64,000 nucleotides of DNA. It comes from Marinobacterium lutimaris. Lineage in GTDB: Bacteria; Pseudomonadota; Gammaproteobacteria; Pseudomonadales; Balneatricaceae. The notes under the pieces are model-generated. The model saw only the letters and a list, made by a program, of their open reading frames with translations. It did no database searches and was not told the origin of the DNA. The position numbers and the translations under genes were made by a program. Shown piece after piece: positions 45,885 to 55,705 of this stretch. The stretch is from NCBI RefSeq assembly GCF_900108065.1, contig NZ_FNVQ01000003.1, positions 496,001 through 560,000 of the forward strand, given 5' to 3'. How positions within the stretch are numbered: the stretch's first letter is position 1; each line of letters starts with the position of its first letter.

Positions 45885-45922
45885 AAAAAAGCCCGCAGCC
45901 GGAAACGACTGCGGGCTTTTTT
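45885..45922. terminator. Bidirectional terminator between ppa and uraA
   Basis: AAAAAAGCCCGCAG (45885-45898) pairs perfectly with CTGCGGGCTTTTTT (45909-45922) around a 10-base loop, giving a U6 tail on both strands. It ends ppa on the plus strand and uraA on the minus strand. Confidence 0.95.
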
Positions 45923-45973
45923 CATGCGCAGTGGAAAGAGGCGGCCCTGAGGTAATCAGGCCGCCCATCACCT

Positions 45974-47278
45974 TCAGCGGGTGTGTTCGATAATATCCTC
46001 GACCACCTCTTCCTCTTCGTGCAGATCGCCAGGCAGCGGATCGGCACCAGGCAGCACCAGGTTAAGGATGATGGCAACAATACCGCAGAGGCTGACACCC
46101 TGCAGGTTCAGGTCACCATTACCGAGGGCCATGCCACCGATACCGAACACCAGCACCGTGGCGACAATCACCAGGTTACGCTGCTTACCCAGATCCACAT
46201 GCGCCTTGATCAGGGTGTTCAGACCCACCGATGCGATGGAGCCAAACAGCAGGATCATGATCCCGCCCATCACCGGCACCGGGATGGTCTGCAGCAGCGC
46301 CCCGAACTTGGCGACAAACGCCAGCATGATCGCAAAGCCCGCGGCCCAGAGCATCACCACCGGGTTGAATGAGCGGGTCAGCATCACCGCACCGGTCACT
46401 TCCGAGTAGGTGGTATTGGGCGGACCGCCGAAGATCGCCGCGGCGCTGGTGGCCAGGCCGTCGCCGAACAGCGTGCGCTGCAGGCCCGGCTTGCGGATAT
46501 AGTCCTTACCGGTGACATTGCCGATGGCGATGATATCGCCCACGTGTTCAATCGCCGGGGCGATCGCCACCGGAATCATGAACAGCAGCGCCTGCCAGTT
46601 GAACTCCGGCAACACAAACGCCGGCACAGAAACTACCGGGGTTGCGTTGATAACGCTCCAGTCCACCATTCCCATGGCCCAGGCGGCAAGATAACCAACA
46701 AAGACACCGGAGAGGATCGGCAGCAGGCGAAAGATGCCATGAGCAAACACCGACACCAGCAGCGTGGTCAGCAGTGCAATCATAGAGACGATGATGGAAT
46801 CTACGTAGGGGAAGAGCTCTATCGAACCGTCACCGGTTTTGCCCATCGCCATGTTCACCGCCATGGGTGCAAGCCCCAGACCGATAATCATAATCACAGG
46901 GCCTGTCACCACCGGCGGCATTATACGGTGGATAATGCCGGCACCCTTGAGCTTCACCAGCAGCGCCAGCAGCATGTAGACCACACCGGCGCCCATCAAC
47001 GCGCCCATGGTGGCGGGCACACCCCAGGTATCGATGGAGTATTTGATCGGCGCGATAAACACAAACGATGACGCCAGGAAGATAGGTACGCTAAGGCCAG
47101 TCACCAGGTGGAACAGCAGCGTGCCCACACCCGCCGTGAACAGCGCCACGTTCGGGTCCAGACCGGTCAGCAGCGGCATCAGCACCAGGGCACCGAAGGC
47201 CACGAACAGCATCTGCGCACCGGCGAGAATCATCTTCCAGTTAAAGTTACCCAGGGACTGGGTATTGGACTCAACCAT
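45974..47278 (-). CDS. uraA: Uracil permease UraA (NCS2 family)
   Basis: A 434-residue membrane transporter with about 14 helices. Family motifs: GLTGLSVPIFLASSF-like early loop (VTGLSVPIFLASSFVFIAPI), the conserved glutamate region PAIEHVGDIIAIG and GGPPNTTYSEVTGAV. It imports uracil with protons. It lies 11 bases downstream of upp, so uptake and salvage are co-transcribed. Confidence 0.95.
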   Translation of the reverse strand: MVESNTQSLGNFNWKMILAGAQMLFVAFGALVLMPLLTGLDPNVALFTAGVGTLLFHLVTGLSVPIFLASSFVFIAPIKYSIDTWGVPATMGALMGAGVVYMLLALLVKLKGAGIIHRIMPPVVTGPVIMIIGLGLAPMAVNMAMGKTGDGSIELFPYVDSIIVSMIALLTTLLVSVFAHGIFRLLPILSGVFVGYLAAWAMGMVDWSVINATPVVSVPAFVLPEFNWQALLFMIPVAIAPAIEHVGDIIAIGNVTGKDYIRKPGLQRTLFGDGLATSAAAIFGGPPNTTYSEVTGAVMLTRSFNPVVMLWAAGFAIMLAFVAKFGALLQTIPVPVMGGIMILLFGSIASVGLNTLIKAHVDLGKQRNLVIVATVLVFGIGGMALGNGDLNLQGVSLCGIVAIILNLVLPGADPLPGDLHEEEEVVEDIIEHTR

Positions 47279-47289
47279 GACTGCGCGCC

Positions 47290-47916
47290 TCAGCGGGTTC
47301 CGAAGATCTTGTCACCGGCATCACCGAGACCCGGAATGATGTATCCCTGCTCGTTGAGGTGTGAGTCGATGCTCGCGGCGTAGATCTCCACATCCGGATG
47401 CGCATCCTGCACTTTTTTGATCCCTTCCGGGGCAGCCACAAGCACCAGTGCACGGATACTGGTGCAACCGGCTTCTTTAAGCATATCGATAGTAGCGATC
47501 ATCGAGCCGCCGGTCGCGAGCATCGGATCCACGATCAGCGACATGCGTGAATCGATATCGCTGGCCAGCTTTTCAAAGTAGGGTACCGGCTCCAGGGTTT
47601 CCTCATCTCGATACAGGCCGACCACGGAGATCTTTGCACTCGGCACCGCCTCCAGCACGCCATCAAGCATACCGATACCGGCACGAAGAATAGGCACCAC
47701 GGTGAATTTCTTGCCCTTGATCCGCTCTGCCTGGATCGGGCCACACCAGCCCTCAACTTCATACTCTTCCAGCTCCAGGTCTTTGGTCGCCTCGTAGGTC
47801 AGCAGACAGCCGACCTCAGCAGCCAATTGTCTGAAACTGCGAGTACTTTTATTGACCGAACGCATCAGTCCCAGTTTGTGCCGCACCAACGGATGACGAA
47901 TCTCATGTACGCTCAT
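47290..47916 (-). CDS. upp: Uracil phosphoribosyltransferase
   Basis: A 208-residue enzyme converting uracil and PRPP to UMP. Motifs: [12 protein letters not shown] at the start, the flexible loop [10 protein letters not shown] and the PRPP-binding [16 protein letters not shown]. The sequence ends [13 protein letters not shown], typical of Upp. Three 10-bp direct repeats lie immediately upstream, reaching the ribosome site. Confidence 0.97.
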   Translation of the reverse strand: MSVHEIRHPLVRHKLGLMRSVNKSTRSFRQLAAEVGCLLTYEATKDLELEEYEVEGWCGPIQAERIKGKKFTVVPILRAGIGMLDGVLEAVPSAKISVVGLYRDEETLEPVPYFEKLASDIDSRMSLIVDPMLATGGSMIATIDMLKEAGCTSIRALVLVAAPEGIKKVQDAHPDVEIYAASIDSHLNEQGYIIPGLGDAGDKIFGTR

Positions 47917-47924
47917 GGCTTAAC

Positions 47925-47955
47925 CCCTTCTCAACCTTTCTCAACCGTTATCAAC
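47925..47955 (-). promoter_or_regulatory. Phased 10-bp direct repeats upstream of upp
   Basis: On the minus strand GGTTGAGAAA and GGTTGAGAAG follow one another with a 10-bp period, ahead of GGGGTTAAG at the ribosome site; a weaker copy (TTGATAAC) lies further upstream. They could be operator half-sites in helical phase or alternative ribosome sites. Confidence 0.4.
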
Positions 47956-48129
47956 AACGATGACATCCCTAACACGCAAGAATCTGACCACCATATCAAA
48001 TTACGCCGCAAGACTAACCAAAGCGCCCGCAGCTGTCACCCGCAACGATTGCCGTCAGCGGCTTGCCCTTGTCGGGAAAGCGCTTTATGGTTCGCGGTTA
48101 TCATTCGACAAACAGCGCAGGATAACGCC

Positions 48130-48690
48130 ATGAGCAGCACAGATCTCGACCATATCAAGCAGGTTTATATCGAATCGGATCTGCTGTTCTGCGAGATGGA
48201 GGTCAAGGCTGCCATCCATAAGATGTCGGAGGAGATCAGTGAACAACTGGGTGAAGCAGATCCCGTGGTGTTCTGCGTCATGAATGGCGGCCTGGTGATC
48301 GCCGGGCAGCTGCTGCCGATGCTCAACTTCCCACTGCAGGCGAGCTATCTGCATGCTACCCGTTACCGCAATTCCACGGCAGGTCATGAACTGGAATGGA
48401 AAGTTCCGCCGATGGTGGAGTTCAAGAACCGGCCGGTACTGATCATCGACGACATCCTTGATGAAGGCCACACCCTGGCGGCCATCATCGACTACTGCCG
48501 CGACGCCGGCGCCAGCAGCGTGCAGTGCGCTGTACTTGTGGACAAGCTGCACGACCGCAAGGCGCGCCACGACCTTAAAGCCGATTTCGTCGGCCTGCAG
48601 GTAGAAGACAGGTACATATTTGGCTATGGCATGGATTACAAAGGCTACTGGCGAAACGCGCCGGGCATCTTTGCAGTCAAAGGCTTATAA
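48130..48690 (+). CDS. hpt: Hypoxanthine-guanine phosphoribosyltransferase
   Basis: A 186-residue purine salvage enzyme. Evidence: VVFCVMNGGLVIAGQLLPML, the PRPP loop VLIIDDILDEGHTLAAIIDY and DFVGLQVEDRYIFGYGMDYK. Start at ATG 48130; the frame upstream is open but has no family similarity. It is divergent from upp-uraA, grouping pyrimidine and purine salvage. Confidence 0.95.
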   Translation: MSSTDLDHIKQVYIESDLLFCEMEVKAAIHKMSEEISEQLGEADPVVFCVMNGGLVIAGQLLPMLNFPLQASYLHATRYRNSTAGHELEWKVPPMVEFKNRPVLIIDDILDEGHTLAAIIDYCRDAGASSVQCAVLVDKLHDRKARHDLKADFVGLQVEDRYIFGYGMDYKGYWRNAPGIFAVKGL

Positions 48691-48732
48691 CGGCTGCGCC
48701 TTAGTCTGAAACGACAGACCCGTTTTCAGGGG

Positions 48733-48760
48733 TTGCGCGACAGCTTGCAGCCGCTAGAAT
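48733..48760 (+). promoter_or_regulatory. Sigma-70-type promoter for the 33-residue peptide gene
   Basis: TTGCGC (48733-48738), a 16-base spacer and TAGAAT (48755-48760), 30 bases before the ATG at 48791. Both hexamers are near consensus. Confidence 0.5.
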
Positions 48761-48790
48761 CGGGTCATTCCCCAAACAAACAGGTACACC

Positions 48791-48892
48791 ATGACGGAAG
48801 TCGTGATTCTGACCCTGTCGGCCGCTGCACTGGGTTGCTGGCTGCTGACTCTGCGCCGTAAGTCGCAGAACGGTCGCCGCCAGCCTCGCTAA
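48791..48892 (+). CDS. Small predicted single-pass membrane peptide (33 aa)
   Basis: A 33-residue reading frame: MTEVVILTLSAAALGCWLLT, followed by a very basic tail (LRRKSQNGRRQPR). The hydrophobic stretch at residues 4-20 and the positive end fit a small inner-membrane peptide with its C-terminus inside. AGG lies six bases before the ATG and a plausible promoter upstream. I recognise no family; it stands between hpt and the convergent ParA gene. Confidence 0.5.
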   Translation: MTEVVILTLSAAALGCWLLTLRRKSQNGRRQPR

Positions 48893-48923
48893 ACGAAGCT
48901 GCGTAGCGCCGCCCTAGCTCACA

Positions 48924-49694
48924 TCAGGCTGGGTGCAGCTCATCATAGAGATTCAGGAACTCCTGCGTCAGCCGGTGCTTGGGCGCCATCTGAATAAGCG
49001 GCTGCGCCGCGGTGTGCGACTCTTTCATTTTCACCGACGCTGGGATCCGCGTATTCAGTACCGGCAGAGATTCAGCCTGTAACTCAGCCACTATCTTCTG
49101 CGGCAGCGAGGCACGCGGCTGATACTGGTTAACCACTATCCCCTCCACTTCCAGCGCATCGTTATGGTCGACGCGTGTTTCCTGCACATTGTTTAGCAGG
49201 CTGTAGAGCGCCTGACGCGCGAAGTCGTCACAGTCAAACGGGATCAGACACCTTTGTGCCGCACAGAGCGCGGACAGGGTGAAAAAGTTAAAGGCCGGCG
49301 GCGTATCGATATAGATGGCATCAAAACGGTCCGCCAGCGCCTCCAGCGCGTCCTTCAGCTTGTAGATCTTGTGCTTGGACTCAAGCTTGGACTGCAGATC
49401 GCCGAGATCCGGGTTTGAAGGGATGATCCAGAGGTTCTCAAACGGAGAGGCGTGCACATAGTCGCCCGGATCAGCCGGCTTGAGCTGAAAGGTCAGCGTC
49501 TGCTCAAAAAAGTCGCGCACATCGGTATCCGGCGTATTCGCCTCGTCACCGAGCAGGTAGTGGGTAGAGTTACACTGCGGGTCGAGATCCACCACTAGGG
49601 TGCGTAAGCCACGGCTCGCGCTGATCGCCGCCAGGTTTACCGCAATACTCGACTTGCCGACACCGCCCTTCTGATTGAACACAACTCGACGCAT
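48924..49694 (-). CDS. ParA family ATPase
   Basis: A 256-residue partition-type ATPase with the deviant Walker A KGGVGKS (9-15), LVVDLDPQCNSTHYL and IDTPPAFNFFTLSAL. No ParB or parS-like site is next to it, so it is probably an orphan ParA involved in positioning some other cargo, or a regulator, rather than the main chromosome partition protein. It follows the DUF2333 gene by 59 bases on the same strand. Confidence 0.9.
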   Translation of the reverse strand: MRRVVFNQKGGVGKSSIAVNLAAISASRGLRTLVVDLDPQCNSTHYLLGDEANTPDTDVRDFFEQTLTFQLKPADPGDYVHASPFENLWIIPSNPDLGDLQSKLESKHKIYKLKDALEALADRFDAIYIDTPPAFNFFTLSALCAAQRCLIPFDCDDFARQALYSLLNNVQETRVDHNDALEVEGIVVNQYQPRASLPQKIVAELQAESLPVLNTRIPASVKMKESHTAAQPLIQMAPKHRLTQEFLNLYDELHPA

Positions 49695-49753
49695 GGATAC
49701 ACCTCACACTTAGGCTCTGAAGCGCGCAGGCACCAGCAGGCAACCCGAATCGA

Positions 49754-50800
49754 TCACCCCTGTGAAAGCAGGTCCCGCAGATCGATAATTGCTGCGTTGG
49801 CGCGTGAAATATAGGAAGCCATTACCAGCGAGTGGTTGGCCAGCAGTCCAAACTCGGTACCGTTGAGGATCATCGGGCTCCAGATAGTCTCCTGTGTAGC
49901 CTCAAGCTCACGGATAATCTGCTCCAGGCTGACGCGGGCACTCTTTTGCTCCAGCGTTGCAGCGAAATCGACCTTCACCGCCTCCAGCAGATGAATCAGC
50001 GCCCAGGCGGTTCCACGAGCCTCATAGAAAACGTCGTCGATCTCCAGCCAGGGCGTCTTGATCATCGCCTCGTTGGCCGCCGCCGTAGACTGGGCAGCAC
50101 CCGGGCTTCCCGCCAGGTCAGTATTGAGCCGACGCTGACCTACACTGGCGCTAAGACGCTGCGAAAGACTACCCAGGCGAGTCGACACATCGCCGAGCCA
50201 GTCGCGCAGGTTATCAGCACGGGCATAGAACTGAGCCGTGCCCTGAGTAGGATCAGCCAGATCGGTGCGGTAGGCACGCAGCGCTTTCAACGCTTTCTTA
50301 TACTGCCCTTCCGAGGACGGCAGGATCCAGAAGTTAGAATCGGACTGCAGCAGCGGCTCAGCCTTCACCAGGTTGGAATCTTCGGTGGATTGAGACTGGG
50401 AGCGGCTGAAGGTCTTACGCATGGCGCGGGCCATATCCCGCGCCTGAATCAGCACGCCGTATTCCCAATGAGAGATATTGTCGAGCCAGAGCCCCGGAGG
50501 GAAACGGTCGTTAGTGATATAGCCGCCCGGTTTGTTGAGCAGCGTCTCTACTTCATGGATCAATACCGAAGTGGTCTGGTAACCGGTGACCACATTTTCC
50601 CCGGCCGCCTGCGCTTCGGCTTGGGCCAGCTCAGCCCCGTCGAAGCTGTCGGGCTCGAAACTCCAGTAAATGCCGATCACTATCGTTACCAGCAGATAGA
50701 TACCCACCAGTACGGCGAGCGCCTTGAGCACTCGCCCCTTGCCCAGACGAGCAACCAACCCATCCCAAAACTTCAGCCAGATACGATGTAAAGAGTCCAC
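49754..50800 (-). CDS. DUF2333 family membrane-anchored protein
   Basis: A 348-residue protein with one N-terminal TM segment (about 26-47: LKALAVLVGIYLLVTIVIGI) and a large, mostly helical periplasmic part (about 50-348) with LLNKPGGYITNDRFPPG near 88-104. GTG at 50800 is the start, with AAGGA nine bases upstream. Function unknown; known in pseudomonads and related marine bacteria. Probably co-transcribed with the ParA gene. Confidence 0.88.
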   Translation of the reverse strand: MDSLHRIWLKFWDGLVARLGKGRVLKALAVLVGIYLLVTIVIGIYWSFEPDSFDGAELAQAEAQAAGENVVTGYQTTSVLIHEVETLLNKPGGYITNDRFPPGLWLDNISHWEYGVLIQARDMARAMRKTFSRSQSQSTEDSNLVKAEPLLQSDSNFWILPSSEGQYKKALKALRAYRTDLADPTQGTAQFYARADNLRDWLGDVSTRLGSLSQRLSASVGQRRLNTDLAGSPGAAQSTAAANEAMIKTPWLEIDDVFYEARGTAWALIHLLEAVKVDFAATLEQKSARVSLEQIIRELEATQETIWSPMILNGTEFGLLANHSLVMASYISRANAAIIDLRDLLSQG

Positions 50801-51304
50801 CGGGTATTCCTTTTATTCTCTGATTGTCCGCCACCTGCCCCGCCTACCTGTAAACCTCTTCTGTCCGTATGCCGCCGGGCGACAGAAACCGTCGCAAGAC
50901 ATCGAACAAAATGGAGTTGAGGGGGTCCCAGTAGCAGCCGTCGTTACCGGGCACCGTAACGAACCTTATGATGCAGTGCACTATGGCGAATTTACGCTAG
51001 TCGGTCAACGCGGCCAGGCGCCTGAAAAAATGGCAAAAAGAGTTGCCGCCGAGGTGGACAATCGGGCAAAAGCCAGCCACCTTTAAGACCAAAGGGAGGC
51101 AAACGTCGGCAAACAGGCGGTCTAATTCCGGAAAGATGCTGATTCGCGTGGACAGCCGATTTCCTTTAATGCAAACTTAGCGCCCTTAACCAGTTCATTC
51201 TCCACCCGGGCCCGACATCGTCAGCTCGGCCTCTGCCGTCGCAGACCGGCCCAGGCATGGAAACTGTTTTCCCAAACGTCAAAAAATTCCGAGACTCTAT
51301 TCCG
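50801..51304. other. 500-base spacer before accB, no gene seen
   Basis: This stretch separates the minus-strand DUF2333 gene from accB. The open frames crossing it are short, lack family similarity and have no ribosome sites. It must hold the accBC promoter; long leaders are common for acc operons. aroQ, the usual upstream neighbour of accB in many relatives, is absent. Confidence 0.5.
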
Positions 51305-51757
51305 ATGGATATCCGCAAAGTTAAAAAACTGATCGAACTACTCGAAGAATCCAACATCAACGAGATCGAGATCAAGGAAGGAGAAGAGTCGGTTCGCATT
51401 AGCCGCGCTTCCAGCCTGGTACCCCAGGCTGCATATGCACCGATGCCCATGCCTATGGCGCCCGCAGCGGCTCCGGCTGCTGCGCCTGAAGCTGCCGTTG
51501 CACCGGTTGCTGCTGAGCCCGCTGGCCACTCCGTCAAGTCACCGATGGTGGGTACTTTCTACCGCGCGCCGTCTCCGACTGCTGCTGCATTTGTTGAAGT
51601 CGGCCAGTCAGTTAAGGCCGGCGATGTGATCTGCATCGTTGAAGCGATGAAGATGATGAACCAGATCGAAGCGGACAAATCCGGTGTCGTCGAAGCGATC
51701 CTGGTTGAAGATGGTCAGCCGGTCGAGTTCGACCAGCCGCTGATCGTTATCGCCTGA
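51305..51757 (+). CDS. accB: Biotin carboxyl carrier protein of acetyl-CoA carboxylase
   Basis: A 150-residue carrier. The N-terminal part [20 protein letters not shown] is followed by an Ala/Pro-rich hinge (about 40-74) and the biotinyl domain with Lys116 in EAMKMMNQ, plus the thumb segment [10 protein letters not shown]. Start at ATG 51305, as in other AccB proteins; the longer frame from 51257 is not supported. BirA attaches biotin made by the bio genes in this same window. Confidence 0.96.
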   Translation: MDIRKVKKLIELLEESNINEIEIKEGEESVRISRASSLVPQAAYAPMPMPMAPAAAPAAAPEAAVAPVAAEPAGHSVKSPMVGTFYRAPSPTAAAFVEVGQSVKAGDVICIVEAMKMMNQIEADKSGVVEAILVEDGQPVEFDQPLIVIA

Positions 51758-51788
51758 TCCGCTGTCGCGAACCAAGGATTTCATAATC

Positions 51789-53129
51789 ATGCTCGATAAA
51801 GTGCTCATAGCGAACCGCGGCGAAATCGCTCTGCGAATTCTGCGCGCGTGCAAGGAGCTGGGCATCAAGACCGTGGCCGTTCACTCCGTGGCCGACCGCG
51901 ACCTGATGCATGTGCGCCTGGCAGACGAAGCCGTCTGCATCGGCCCGGCCCCCTCCGCCCAAAGCTACCTCAACATTCCGTCGATCATCAGCGCCGCTGA
52001 GGTCACCGACTCTGTGGGTATCCACCCCGGGTACGGCTTCCTCGCCGAGAACGCAGGCTTCGCCGAGAAAGTGGAACAGTCCGGTTTCACCTTTATCGGC
52101 CCCCGCGCCGACACCATCCGTCTGATGGGCGATAAGGTTTCCGCGATCGAAGCAATGAAGAAAGCCGGTGTACCGACGGTTCCCGGTTCAGACGGCCCGC
52201 TGGGCGATGACCCCGAGGCGATCTACAAAATCGCCAAACGTATCGGTTATCCGGTGATCATCAAGGCTGCCGCCGGTGGCGGTGGTCGCGGTATGCGCGT
52301 GGTGCACACCGAAGCACACCTGATTAACGCGATCCAGGTAACACGCTCCGAGGCGAAAGCCGCCTTCGGCGATGAAACCGTCTATATGGAGAAGTTCCTG
52401 GAGAAGCCACGCCACGTGGAAGTCCAGGTACTGGCCGATGGCCAGGGCAACGCCATCCACCTGTACGACCGTGACTGCTCTCTGCAGCGCCGTCACCAGA
52501 AGGTAGTTGAGGAAGCTCCGGCTCCCGGAATCGACCCGGAAGCACGCAAGAAAGTGCTCCAGTCCTGTGTCGATGCCTGCATCGAGATCGGCTATCGCGG
52601 CGCTGGCACCTTCGAGTTTCTGTACGAAGATGGCGGTTTCTACTTTATCGAGATGAACACCCGTGTTCAGGTAGAGCACCCGGTCACCGAGCAGGTGACT
52701 GGCGTCGATATCGTCAAGGAACAGCTGCGTATCGCTTCCGGCATGCCGCTTTCTATCAAGCAGGAAGACGTCAAGCTTAACGGCCACGCCTTCGAGTGCC
52801 GCATCAACGCCGAAGACCCGCGCACCTTTATGCCAAGCCCGGGTAAGGTGACTTACTACCACGCTCCCGGCGGCAACGGTATCCGTGTCGACTCACACCT
52901 CTACGGTGGTTACACAGTGCCCCCGCACTACGACTCACTGATCGCCAAGCTGATCACCTGGGCCGAAGATCGCGAAACCGCTCTGCTGCGCATGCAGAAC
53001 GCTCTGGACGAGATGGTCGTTGAAGGCATCAAGACCAACACTGCACTGCATCAGGACATCGTTCGCGATGCCAACTTTGCACGCGGTGGTGTAAACATTC
53101 ACTATCTGGAGAAAAAGCTGGGTCTCTAA
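51789..53129 (+). CDS. accC: Biotin carboxylase subunit of acetyl-CoA carboxylase
   Basis: A 446-residue ATP-grasp enzyme that carboxylates biotin on Acc[21 protein letters not shown] at the start, the Gly-rich [14 protein letters not shown] loop, [20 protein letters not shown] and the catalytic [16 protein letters not shown]. 31 bases after accB in the usual accBC operon. Confidence 0.98.
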   Translation: MLDKVLIANRGEIALRILRACKELGIKTVAVHSVADRDLMHVRLADEAVCIGPAPSAQSYLNIPSIISAAEVTDSVGIHPGYGFLAENAGFAEKVEQSGFTFIGPRADTIRLMGDKVSAIEAMKKAGVPTVPGSDGPLGDDPEAIYKIAKRIGYPVIIKAAAGGGGRGMRVVHTEAHLINAIQVTRSEAKAAFGDETVYMEKFLEKPRHVEVQVLADGQGNAIHLYDRDCSLQRRHQKVVEEAPAPGIDPEARKKVLQSCVDACIEIGYRGAGTFEFLYEDGGFYFIEMNTRVQVEHPVTEQVTGVDIVKEQLRIASGMPLSIKQEDVKLNGHAFECRINAEDPRTFMPSPGKVTYYHAPGGNGIRVDSHLYGGYTVPPHYDSLIAKLITWAEDRETALLRMQNALDEMVVEGIKTNTALHQDIVRDANFARGGVNIHYLEKKLGL

Positions 53130-53154
53130 GATCTCGAGCTTTACCAATAGATCC

Positions 53155-53178
53155 AAGCCCGCTAATGCGGGCTTTTTT
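53155..53178 (+). terminator. Terminator of accBC
   Basis: AAGCCCGC (53155-53162), loop TAAT, GCGGGCTT (53167-53174), then TTTT: a compact Rho-independent terminator 26 bases after the accC stop. Confidence 0.9.
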
Positions 53179-53259
53179 AATCTCAGCGCCCCGCTTCAGG
53201 TTTCCCGAACGCAGGGTTTGCGACATACTTTCCCCATTGCTGATGTTGGAGTTCTACCC

Positions 53260-54165
53260 ATGCCCTGGTTACAGATAAAGGTTGAAACCGTCCCCGCGCA
53301 GGCCGAGCAGTACGAAGACCTGCTGCTGGCCGCCGGCTGCGCCGCCGTCACATACCAGGACGCCGAAGACCAGCCGATCTTCGAACCGGACCTTGGCACC
53401 ACTCCGCTGTGGAGCAAAACCGTGGTCACCGGTCTGTTCGCCGCCGAACACGATCTGCAGGAAACGCTCGACCTGCTGCATGAGGCGCAGCAACAGATCG
53501 ATCCCGAGGCCCGCGAACACCCGACATTCAAGGCAGAGATACTCGAGGACAAGGACTGGGAGCGCGAGTGGATGGAAAGCTACCATCCGATGCAGTTTGG
53601 CCAGCACCTCTGGGTCTGCCCGAGCTGGCGTGAAGCGCCTGACCCCGGCGCGGTCAACATGATGCTCGACCCGGGCCTGGCCTTCGGTACCGGTACCCAC
53701 CCGACCACCTCCCTGTGCCTGGAGTGGCTCGATGGCCAGATGCTGGATAGCCAGCTGGTAGTGGATTACGGCTGTGGCAGCGGTATTCTCGGTATCGCCG
53801 CACTGTTGCTGGGCGCCAGCGAAGTCGTCGCTGTGGATATCGATCCCCAGGCACTCACAGCGACCCGCGACAACCTGAACCGAAACAACCTGGCCGACAG
53901 CCGCCTGCAGGCTTACCTGCCGGAAGCGACACCCAAGGTCCAGGCGGACACCCTGGTCGCCAACATCCTGGCAGGTCCGCTGGTGCAACTGGCACCAACA
54001 CTGGAAGCCCTGGTCCGCCCCGGCGGCAAGCTGCTGCTTTCAGGGTTGCTGAGCGAACAGGCCGATGAGGTCTCCGCCGCCTACAGCCAATGGTTTGACA
54101 TGGAGCCCGCCGTGGAAAAAGATGGCTGGATACGCCTAACCGGAGTCAAACGTCAGGCACAATGA
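53260..54165 (+). CDS. prmA: Ribosomal protein L11 methyltransferase PrmA
   Basis: A 301-residue methyltransferase that trimethylates L11. N-terminal substrate-binding domain ([20 protein letters not shown]), linker, then the SAM domain with [40 protein letters not shown] and [14 protein letters not shown]. Start at ATG 53260 after GGAG. Overlaps the next gene by four bases. Confidence 0.97.
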   Translation: MPWLQIKVETVPAQAEQYEDLLLAAGCAAVTYQDAEDQPIFEPDLGTTPLWSKTVVTGLFAAEHDLQETLDLLHEAQQQIDPEAREHPTFKAEILEDKDWEREWMESYHPMQFGQHLWVCPSWREAPDPGAVNMMLDPGLAFGTGTHPTTSLCLEWLDGQMLDSQLVVDYGCGSGILGIAALLLGASEVVAVDIDPQALTATRDNLNRNNLADSRLQAYLPEATPKVQADTLVANILAGPLVQLAPTLEALVRPGGKLLLSGLLSEQADEVSAAYSQWFDMEPAVEKDGWIRLTGVKRQAQ

Positions 54166-55457
54166 ACGAGCCTATCGTCACCGAATGCCCTAGCTGCCAC
54201 TCCCGTTTCCGGGTAACCCAGGGGCAACTGCGTATGGCGCAGGGGCAGGTCCGCTGTGGCGCCTGCCTGCAGGTATTCGATGCACGTACGGAAGCGCATC
54301 GCCTCGAGCGTCGGCTCGAAAACCGCTCACAGAAACGGCGGCGTACGGCGTTATTTGCCAACGCGCCCGCCGCCACTCAGCCGGTGCAGTCAGAGCCCAG
54401 CGGTGTATCGATCAAGACCGATGAACTCAAGGCGTATCTCGGTGCTATTACGGGGCTGGGTGCGGAAAAGAAAGAGAGCACACCCAACACCTCGACCGAG
54501 CCAGCCGAATCAGCCCCCGCAACAGCAGAGGCTGAACCGACCTACTCCCCTGCCGCTCCCCTTTCAGATCAGGAAAATCATCAGCGCGCTCTGCAGCAGG
54601 AACCCCAGTCTGAGACGCTGCCTGAAGCCGACACAGGGCCGGAACCAGAACCCAACCCCGAAGCTGAACCGGCTTATCTTCGCACGGGTGCTGATCAAGC
54701 CGAGGCTGAAGTCCGCACTCAGGCTTCAGAGCCTCAGAGCGAAAGGACATCATTAAAAGTCGAACCTGAGAGCGACACTGAAAATCCGCCGGAGCCTGGC
54801 AAACCAGCGATGCCTGCTGAAGCGCAGACAGGCGAAGCTCAGGCCAGTGTAGCTGGAGAGTCCTCCGAGTTCAGACCCGCGGATACGAGCAGCACAGAAG
54901 CGACGGAGACGATTCGCGAGCAGGATATTCCCCACCTGTATGCCGAGCCGATCACGTTGGAAGTCAGCCGTGAGCAAAGCGATCCTTTCGCCATTGCCGG
55001 CTGGACACTCGCCTCGCTGGTAGCCGCTGCCATCCTGCTCGGTCAGGTGTTCTGGTTCGAGCGTGACAAGATCGCGCTGTTGTCAGACTTCAGCCCGCTT
55101 TACACCCTGGTTTGCGAGTCGCTGCCCTGTGAGCTCGACAGCAGCGCCTACGACAATATCGAAAACCTGCAGATGGTCGTGCGTCCGCATCCCTCGTTTG
55201 CCGATGCGCTCAGGGTCGATATCCGTCTGCAGAACAATGCCGCCTTCCGTCAGCCCTACCCGGCACTGGGTCTGACATTCAGTAATGTCAGAGGCCAGGT
55301 CGTGGCCCGACGCATCTTCCATCCCGGCGAGTACCTCGATAACGGCAGGCAAAACGCCCGGATGCCCTCGCAGGTACCGGTAGAAATTCAGCTCGAAATC
55401 ACCGATCCCGGCGAGGGCGCGCTCAGCTATACGCTGGACCTGTTGCCCGAGCGTTAA
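54162..55457 (+). CDS. Zinc-ribbon and DUF3426 domain membrane protein
   Basis: A 431-residue protein in three parts: an N-terminal zinc ribbon ([30 protein letters not shown]), a long low-complexity acidic region of Pro, Glu, Ala and Ser (about 95-260), one TM segment (about 275-300, [20 protein letters not shown]) and a periplasmic DUF3426 domain (about 320-431). Known in pseudomonads after prmA; function unknown. Translation is coupled to prmA by ATGA overlap. Confidence 0.88.
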   Translation: MNEPIVTECPSCHSRFRVTQGQLRMAQGQVRCGACLQVFDARTEAHRLERRLENRSQKRRRTALFANAPAATQPVQSEPSGVSIKTDELKAYLGAITGLGAEKKESTPNTSTEPAESAPATAEAEPTYSPAAPLSDQENHQRALQQEPQSETLPEADTGPEPEPNPEAEPAYLRTGADQAEAEVRTQASEPQSERTSLKVEPESDTENPPEPGKPAMPAEAQTGEAQASVAGESSEFRPADTSSTEATETIREQDIPHLYAEPITLEVSREQSDPFAIAGWTLASLVAAAILLGQVFWFERDKIALLSDFSPLYTLVCESLPCELDSSAYDNIENLQMVVRPHPSFADALRVDIRLQNNAAFRQPYPALGLTFSNVRGQVVARRIFHPGEYLDNGRQNARMPSQVPVEIQLEITDPGEGALSYTLDLLPER

Positions 55458-55658
55458 GCCAAACGCCGACACGCTTAAAATGCAGTGTCGGTCAAGCCCG
55501 AAATCGATCAAAAAAGCAACAAAAACGGGTTGGAGCCCCCGTTACGAAAGAGTATCATTGGCCGCCTTCCAAACAGGATCCCAGTTCGGTATCGCTCCAT
55601 TAGCATCGCTTGTCGATGTGGTCGGGGCCGGGCATGGTTATCCTTAGAACCCGGGACT

Positions 55659-55693
55659 CGGACCTCAGGTCCGGGCCAGAACCCTTCTTTTTT
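55659..55693 (+). promoter_or_regulatory. Hairpin and U-run in the dusB-fis leader
   Basis: CGGACCTCAGGTCCG (55659-55673) is a near-perfect palindrome that can form a short stem, flanked by GGGAC and GGGCC that may extend it. A run of six T follows at 55688-55693, just before the dusB ribosome site. The gap of about 14 bases is too long for a classic terminator, but the arrangement could act as an attenuator or antisense pairing target. Confidence 0.4.
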
Positions 55694-55705
55694 GGCAGGT
55701 GCATG

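Noticed and set aside
50724-51086. 120-codon plus-strand frame across the DUF2333 start and spacer
   Set aside because: It is mostly antisense to DUF2333 at its start, lacks a ribosome site and resembles no family.
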